From: JAKLHL01 sp964411885
Lineage (GTDB): Bacteria > Bdellovibrionota > JAFGOL01
Assembly: GCA_964411885.1 (NCBI GenBank)
Contig: CAYPMK010000019.1
Location: forward strand, 1-25,786
DNA length: 25,786 nt
Reading direction: 5' to 3'
Both the position numbers and the translations under genes were made by a program. Below, piece after piece: positions 21,839-25,786 of this stretch (position 1 is the first letter of the stretch; each line of letters begins with the position of its first letter). The notes under the pieces were generated by a model. The model ran no database searches, was not told the DNA's origin, and was given only the letters and a program-made list of their open reading frames with translations.

Positions 21839-22978
21839 ATGTTAACACAAGTTGTAATTAAAGCGCCTGCATCAAAAAGTTTAGCCATCAGAGCGGCGGT
21901 GTGTAATTTCCTTAGTGGAAACAAGGGTCGTATTTTTAATTACCCTTTGTGTGAAGATGCAATGAATGCAAAATATGCATTACGTACACTGGAATATGCA
22001 AAGAACAGCGTAGAGCTTGATTGTGGAGAATCCGCCTTGTTCATGAGAATAATCAGCCCCGTTTGTGCTTTGTTAGGTTTAGATGCAACACTAAAAACTA
22101 GTGGAACTTTGTCTAAAAGACCTAGTGGAATAGATGCTGAATGTTTGAAAAAACTTAGTATGAACGGAAAACTTGTTGGGGGTACTGCAGAGCTTGATGC
22201 GAGCATAACTTCTCAATTCCTTAGTGGTCTTTTGATAGCTCTACCGCTCGCAAAAAACGACTCACAAATAAAAGTTACTAACCTTAAAAGCAGACCATAT
22301 ATTGATGCAACGATAAAACTTTTGAATGATTACGGAGTCAAGATTAGTGAAGAAAATAATGTTTTCTTTATAAAGGGCAAACAAAACTACAATGCAATAG
22401 ATTACACTGTAGAAGGAGATTTTTCTGGAGCAAGTGCTCTTTTAGTGGCTGGAGCCATAAAAAGACAGGTAAGGGTAGAAGACATTTATTATAAGACTTC
22501 TTTGCAACCAGAAAAGACCATAGTGAATGTTTTAAGGTCTTGTGGCGCAGAATTAAGGATTGCAGATAACTATATTGAGGTAAAACCAAAACAACTTGAT
22601 CCTTTTGAATTTGATGTTAGCGATAATCCAGATCTTGCTCCGCCACTTTGCGCTTTGGCCGTACACTGCAAAGGTAAAAGTGTGTTAAATGGTATACAAA
22701 GGCTTAGGTACAAAGAAAGTGATAGAGCTTTGGCGCTATCTAAAGAATTCTCTAAACTTGGCGCAGACATAAAAGTCGTTGATGATAGAATAGAAATTGT
22801 TGGATCTGAGCTTAAAAATGCAAAAGTAAATTCACATAATGATCACAGGATTGCAATGTCACTGGCTGTAGCTGGTATAAATTTTGAACAGCCAATATCA
22901 ATAGAGGGGGCTGATAGGGTAAAAAAATCGTATCCTGATTTTTTTAATGACCTTGATAAGATAAAAAAACATGAATAG
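21839..22978 (+). CDS. aroA: 3-phosphoshikimate 1-carboxyvinyltransferase (EPSP synthase), short form
   Basis: Sixth step: shikimate-3-phosphate plus phosphoenolpyruvate to EPSP. It has 379 residues against the usual about 427. Motifs: PASKSLAIRA, CGESALFMR (62-70), SKRPSGIDA, SQFLSGLL, VEGDFSGASALL, the catalytic Asp in NPDLAPPLCALA, RLRYKESDRA, HNDHRIAMS and KKSYPDFFNDL. In the PEP-binding loop, where E. coli has GNAGTAMR, this protein has GESALFMR, so the position of E. coli Gly96 is Ala66 and the following Thr is Leu. ATG at 21839 with AGGG upstream. It overlaps aroC by 8 bases. It is the first gene of the second aro unit. Confidence 0.93.
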   Translation: MLTQVVIKAPASKSLAIRAAVCNFLSGNKGRIFNYPLCEDAMNAKYALRTLEYAKNSVELDCGESALFMRIISPVCALLGLDATLKTSGTLSKRPSGIDAECLKKLSMNGKLVGGTAELDASITSQFLSGLLIALPLAKNDSQIKVTNLKSRPYIDATIKLLNDYGVKISEENNVFFIKGKQNYNAIDYTVEGDFSGASALLVAGAIKRQVRVEDIYYKTSLQPEKTIVNVLRSCGAELRIADNYIEVKPKQLDPFEFDVSDNPDLAPPLCALAVHCKGKSVLNGIQRLRYKESDRALALSKEFSKLGADIKVVDDRIEIVGSELKNAKVNSHNDHRIAMSLAVAGINFEQPISIEGADRVKKSYPDFFNDLDKIKKHE

Positions 22979-23942
22979 TTTTGGAAGAATATTTAGAGTA
23001 CATATCTTTGGTGAATCACATGGAACTTGTGTGGGCATACTCTTAGACGGTGTTCCTGCTGGAATAAAACTAGATGTTAAAGAATTGAACGCAGAATTAA
23101 AGAAAAGAAAAGCTGGTTTAATAGGTACTACAAAACGAATAGAAAAAGATACTCCTTGTATTATGACTGGACTTTATAACGGAAGAACAACAGGCGCTCC
23201 AATACTTATAACCTTTGATAACAAGAACAAGAATTCAAAACCCTATGAAGAAATAAAATATACTCCGCGTCCGGGTCATGCAGATCTTGCTTCATGGATG
23301 AAATATTTTGGTTTTAACGATAACAGAGGAGCAGGGCCTTTTTCTGGAAGATTAACGGTTGGTTTAGTCTGTGCAGGGCTTATAGCAAAAAAGGTAATAA
23401 AGGATATTAGAATAGAGTCAAAGTTTTTTGCAGGCAATGATATTAAAAAAGCCATGCAAAAAAAGGACAGCGTTGGTGGCATAGTAGAATGTGTAATAAG
23501 TAAAATACCAGCTGGCCTTGGAGAGCCTTTTTTTGATAGTATGGAATCTGTTCTTTCTCATGCTTTATTCTCTATTCCCGGGGTAAAAGGCATAGAGTTT
23601 GGAGTGGGTTTTGAAGGTTCCTTAATGCTTGGTTCAGAATATAACGATCAAATAATTGATATTAACGGTAAGACCAGAACAAATAATAGTGGCGGAGTAA
23701 ATGGTGGGATCACTAATGGTAATGATCTAACTTTAAGACTAGCATTAAGACCAGCCTCTAGCATTGGGTTAGAACAAGAGACCATAGACTTAAGGACTGG
23801 TAAAATGAAGAAAATAAAAATAAAAGGTTCGCACGATGTTTGTTATGGACTTCGTGTGCCAGTTATAGTTAATGCTGTTTGTTCAATAGTACTTGCTGAC
23901 ATGATGTTGATGAGGAAAGCTTTATGCGTAAAAGCCCTTTAG
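22971..23942 (+). CDS. aroC: Chorismate synthase
   Basis: Last step: EPSP to chorismate, with reduced FMN as cofactor. It has 323 residues against about 350-365 in most bacteria. Motifs: FGESHGTCVGILLDGVPAG with the conserved H17, RIEKDTPCIMTGLYNGRTTGAPI, TPRPGHADLA with H103, NRGAGPFSGRLTVG, GIEFGVGFEG, NNSGGVNGGITNG and RPASSIG. The usual GRSSARET segment is replaced by GAGPFSGRLT, as in a subset of shorter chorismate synthases. The start overlaps aroA by 8 bases and the end overlaps the chorismate mutase gene by 19, so the three are translated together. Confidence 0.94.
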   Translation: MNSFGRIFRVHIFGESHGTCVGILLDGVPAGIKLDVKELNAELKKRKAGLIGTTKRIEKDTPCIMTGLYNGRTTGAPILITFDNKNKNSKPYEEIKYTPRPGHADLASWMKYFGFNDNRGAGPFSGRLTVGLVCAGLIAKKVIKDIRIESKFFAGNDIKKAMQKKDSVGGIVECVISKIPAGLGEPFFDSMESVLSHALFSIPGVKGIEFGVGFEGSLMLGSEYNDQIIDINGKTRTNNSGGVNGGITNGNDLTLRLALRPASSIGLEQETIDLRTGKMKKIKIKGSHDVCYGLRVPVIVNAVCSIVLADMMLMRKALCVKAL

Positions 23943-24172
23943 AAGAAATAAGATCTAAAATAGATAAAATAGACGACAGGATAGTTGCTTTGCTTAAACT
24001 TCGTTTTAAGTTTGTGCTAAAAACATTAAAGTATAAGACCAAGACCATAGATAGAACGCGAGAAGAACAGATATTAAAGAGAGTATCAAAAAAATATAGT
24101 TCGGCATTGCCAGTATTTCTTTCGATAATGAAAGAAAGCAAACGTCTTCAAAGGAGAGCAAAAACAAAGTGA
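23924..24172 (+). CDS. Chorismate mutase, AroQ type, stand-alone
   Basis: Chorismate to prephenate, first step toward Phe and Tyr. It has 82 residues, all-helical, matching the AroQ core: LEEIRSKIDKIDDRIVALLKLR (R10, R27), Lys36/38, DRTREEQIL with D43/R44/E47, and ESKRLQ ending in the substrate-binding Gln76. No signal peptide, no fused prephenate dehydratase or dehydrogenase, and no DAHP synthase fusion. GAGGAA lies 8 bases before the ATG at 23924, inside aroC. In some bacteria such small mutases bind and regulate DAHP synthase; since AroF here lacks any regulatory domain, that is a plausible partner. The stop overlaps the GTG of the transporter gene. Confidence 0.88.
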   Translation: MRKSPLEEIRSKIDKIDDRIVALLKLRFKFVLKTLKYKTKTIDRTREEQILKRVSKKYSSALPVFLSIMKESKRLQRRAKTK

Positions 24173-25035
24173 GTGCATATTTAGCGGTCTTTATATCTTC
24201 TTTGCTGTGGGCAATCTCTACTCAGATATATGCCAAGATGGTCCAAAAACTTACGGTGTACAGGTTTAATTTTTATAAGAGCATTATTGCTTTTGTATGT
24301 TTTTTTATTGTTTGTATATTTACTGGTAATTTTTATTTTCCAAAGCAAGCAATGCTATATCTTCTACTTAGTGGTTTTCTAGGATTTACTCTTGCCGATC
24401 TTTTTATTTTCTATTCTTTCTCAAAAAATGGTCCTGCTCGTACGATGATATTTTCTTCTTTCTCACCCTCTATAATAGCAATTTATTCATATTTTATATT
24501 AGGTAAAACACTCCCCTCACAAAAAGTAGTTGGACTTTTCTTTTTATTGTTATGTTTGCTTTTTATTGCTCTAGAAAGAAAGAACAGAGGCAATGTTTCT
24601 CTTAGAGTGGCCTTGCTTGCCATTATTGGTATAAACATAGAGGCTCTGGGTGTGGTTTTTACAAAAAAATCTTTTATGGTAATGCCAGACCTTAGTCCTT
24701 TTACGGCGAATCTTTATAGAGTAGGTGTAGCAGTTATTATACTTGGTGTAGTGAATAGTATTAAAGGTGTTAAGTTTGGTATTTCTGACCTTGATTTTGG
24801 TACCAAGGGTAGGGTACTTAGCTCAACATTTTTGGGGACTTTTTTAGCTCTTTATTTTTATCTTTATGCAATCTCTCATTACAGTCACCCATCCATAATA
24901 GCGGGTATTGGGAGTCTTGCTCCCATTTACGCTTCAATATACGAGCATTGCAGAGATAAAAAGCGTCCTAATAGGTACTTTATGGGCGCTATAATTAGTA
25001 TGATATGTGGAGTGTTATTCCTTATATTCGGGTAA
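24169..25035 (+). CDS. EamA/DMT-family transporter
   Basis: 288-residue inner-membrane protein with about ten hydrophobic helices arranged as two EamA repeats (about 1-135 and 150-288). The pattern FSSFSPSIIAIYSYFILGKTLPSQKVVGLFFLLLCLLF is typical of helices 3-5. It starts with a GTG overlapping the chorismate mutase stop (GTGA, 24169-24172), the last gene of the second aro unit. DMT transporters export metabolites such as amino acids (for example the aromatic exporter YddG) or import nucleotide sugars; here export of an aromatic amino acid or pathway intermediate is suggested by position only. It ends 13 bases before the convergent gene at 25049. Confidence 0.85.
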   Translation: MSAYLAVFISSLLWAISTQIYAKMVQKLTVYRFNFYKSIIAFVCFFIVCIFTGNFYFPKQAMLYLLLSGFLGFTLADLFIFYSFSKNGPARTMIFSSFSPSIIAIYSYFILGKTLPSQKVVGLFFLLLCLLFIALERKNRGNVSLRVALLAIIGINIEALGVVFTKKSFMVMPDLSPFTANLYRVGVAVIILGVVNSIKGVKFGISDLDFGTKGRVLSSTFLGTFLALYFYLYAISHYSHPSIIAGIGSLAPIYASIYEHCRDKKRPNRYFMGAIISMICGVLFLIFG

Positions 25036-25048
25036 AGGATCTTTTAAT

Positions 25049-25615
25049 TTAATAACAGATCAACTCTTTTGAATTGAATTCAAGCTCTGGGTTATATGTT
25101 CCAAGTGGATCTAGCTTTATGAAATCTCTAACGTCTTTTGCGTAGAGGCTACAGCCAACTAATTCTCCACTAACCATTTTTGTATATTCAACAAGGACTG
25201 CTATAAACTCAAGGTTCTTTTTTGTAAAACCCATGCTCAACTGATATGCAAGCAGAGTGTTGTATGAATCTTTAGAGCTTAATCTTTCTGGTAGTATAGC
25301 AAAGTTAAGAGTTGTTTTAACGCCGTCTTTGTTTGACTTTTTTATTAGACCCTGATGATCACCAGAAGATTCGTCTTTCCAAGTTTTTATTTCTTCGATT
25401 TTAGAAGCTAGTAGTTCTGTTTTTCTCGTTTCAGCATTATGAACTATCTCGTATATGTAACCCCAATCACATTTATTCTCTTTTACTGCCTGGCGAAAAT
25501 CTTTTATCCCATCAGCATATAGGGTGAAGCACCCAAGATTTTCTGGTGAGCAGGTGCATGTGTGGGCGTTGATCCCAATGAACATTGTTGTAACTAATAA
25601 AAGAAAAAACCTCAT
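25049..25615 (-). CDS. Secreted Cys-containing protein, unknown
   Basis: 188 residues. The signal peptide FFLLLVTTMFIGINA is followed directly by the Cys-rich start HTCTCSPENLGC. Further cysteines are in ENKCDWGY, VGCSLYA and the last but one residue (ICY), giving six in the mature part and probable disulfides. The remainder is mixed alpha/beta, with TTLNFAILPERLSSKDSYNTLLAYQ. The protein is not recognised. GGAGG precedes the ATG, and a sigma-70 promoter lies at 25647-25675, so it is a single-gene unit converging on the aro operon. Confidence 0.75.
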   Translation of the reverse strand: MRFFLLLVTTMFIGINAHTCTCSPENLGCFTLYADGIKDFRQAVKENKCDWGYIYEIVHNAETRKTELLASKIEEIKTWKDESSGDHQGLIKKSNKDGVKTTLNFAILPERLSSKDSYNTLLAYQLSMGFTKKNLEFIAVLVEYTKMVSGELVGCSLYAKDVRDFIKLDPLGTYNPELEFNSKELICY

Positions 25616-25646
25616 TTCTTATTCCTCCGTAGAACTTGTTGAAATG

Positions 25647-25675
25647 CTTATATTAATTAGGGCTATTTAAGTCAA
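25647..25675 (-). promoter_or_regulatory. Sigma-70 promoter for the 25049-25615 gene
   Basis: Minus strand TTGACT (25675-25670), 17-base spacer, TATAAG (25652-25647). It is well placed about 25 bases before the start codon region of the secreted protein gene, and is arranged back to back with the promoter at 25698. Confidence 0.75.
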
Positions 25676-25697
25676 GGTTAATTTAAGAATAAATATC

Positions 25698-25726
25698 TTG
25701 ATAAAACTATTAATCTTTGTTATAAT
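25698..25726 (+). promoter_or_regulatory. Sigma-70 promoter for the gene starting at 25781
   Basis: TTGATA (25698-25703), 17-base spacer, TATAAT (25721-25726). The start would be near 25733, about 48 bases before the ATG at 25781. Confidence 0.78.
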
Positions 25727-25780
25727 AATTGATAAGTATTAAACAGTTTTTGTATATATAGTACGTTGATGGAGGTTTTT

Positions 25781-25786
25781 ATGTAT
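25781..25786 (+). CDS. Start of a gene cut by the window end
   Basis: ATG TAT at the last six bases, preceded by a strong GGAGG (25771-25775) at proper distance and by the promoter at 25698. Only two codons are visible, so nothing can be said of the product. Confidence 0.6.

Noticed and set aside
14..25786. Prophage, integron, CRISPR, toxin-antitoxin or defence island
   Set aside because: The two tyrosine recombinases are housekeeping XerC and XerD; no phage structural genes, spaced repeats, transposase or toxin pair is visible.

Overview
The window is an AT-rich, densely packed bacterial chromosome segment. There are no rRNA or tRNA genes, no CRISPR array and no transposase. The organism looks like a diderm (Gram-negative) bacterium: there is a YbgF/CpoB-type periplasmic TPR lipoprotein, an AMIN-type protein, several lipoprotein and Sec signal peptides, and a FecR-like protein ending in a TonB-like AgmX/PglI-type domain. 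That last architecture, two clear sigma-54 promoters, a FliA/WhiG-type sigma factor and a matrixin protease with a Gly/Ser-rich, hydrophobic, Arg-ended tail (MYXO-CTERM-like) all point to the former Deltaproteobacteria (Bdellovibrionota/Myxococcota-like lineages). This placement is inference; no marker phylogeny was possible. Layout. (1) 2-6470, plus strand: a truncated gene, xerC, a sigma-54-driven pair of lipoprotein genes closed by a strong terminator, then an apparent operon of a small secreted protein, xerD, ybgF/cpoB, a secreted unknown and an Amidase_3 homologue that has lost key catalytic residues. (2) 9214-6450, minus strand: an operon of an AMIN-type protein, a FecR/AgmX-type protein, an unknown and a spore-photoproduct-lyase-like radical SAM protein. 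(3) 9371-10070, plus: a second sigma-54 promoter, one exported protein and a perfect hairpin terminator, forming a single-gene unit. (4) 10156-13695, plus: mtnP, a PfkB-family kinase, enolase and RNase H, i.e. methylthioadenosine/nucleoside salvage next to glycolysis. (5) 16019-13685, minus: a sigma-28-family sigma factor, and a separately promoted secreted protein plus matrixin pair. (6) 16287-25035: shikimate-pathway supercluster. An exported unknown leads into aroF (DAHP synthase), aroB, aroD and an aroE-aroK fusion. The cluster is then interrupted by an inverted pepT and a 130-bp inverted-repeat element, and resumes with aroA, aroC, an AroQ chorismate mutase and an EamA transporter. All seven steps from DAHP to chorismate, plus the first step to prephenate, are therefore encoded in about 9 kb with mostly overlapping reading frames. 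(7) 25049-25786: a secreted Cys-containing protein on the minus strand, back-to-back sigma-70-type promoters, and the first codons of a new plus-strand gene cut by the window edge. Three of the convergent gene pairs (6450-6470, 13685-13695, 20327-20343) overlap at their stop ends, which shows how compact the genome is. The observations most worth following are the twin sigma-54 units for secreted proteins, the degenerate amidase near a stand-alone AMIN-type protein, the matrixin with its sorting-signal-like tail and translationally coupled partner, the AroE-AroK fusion, and the 21-bp inverted-repeat element splitting the aro cluster.
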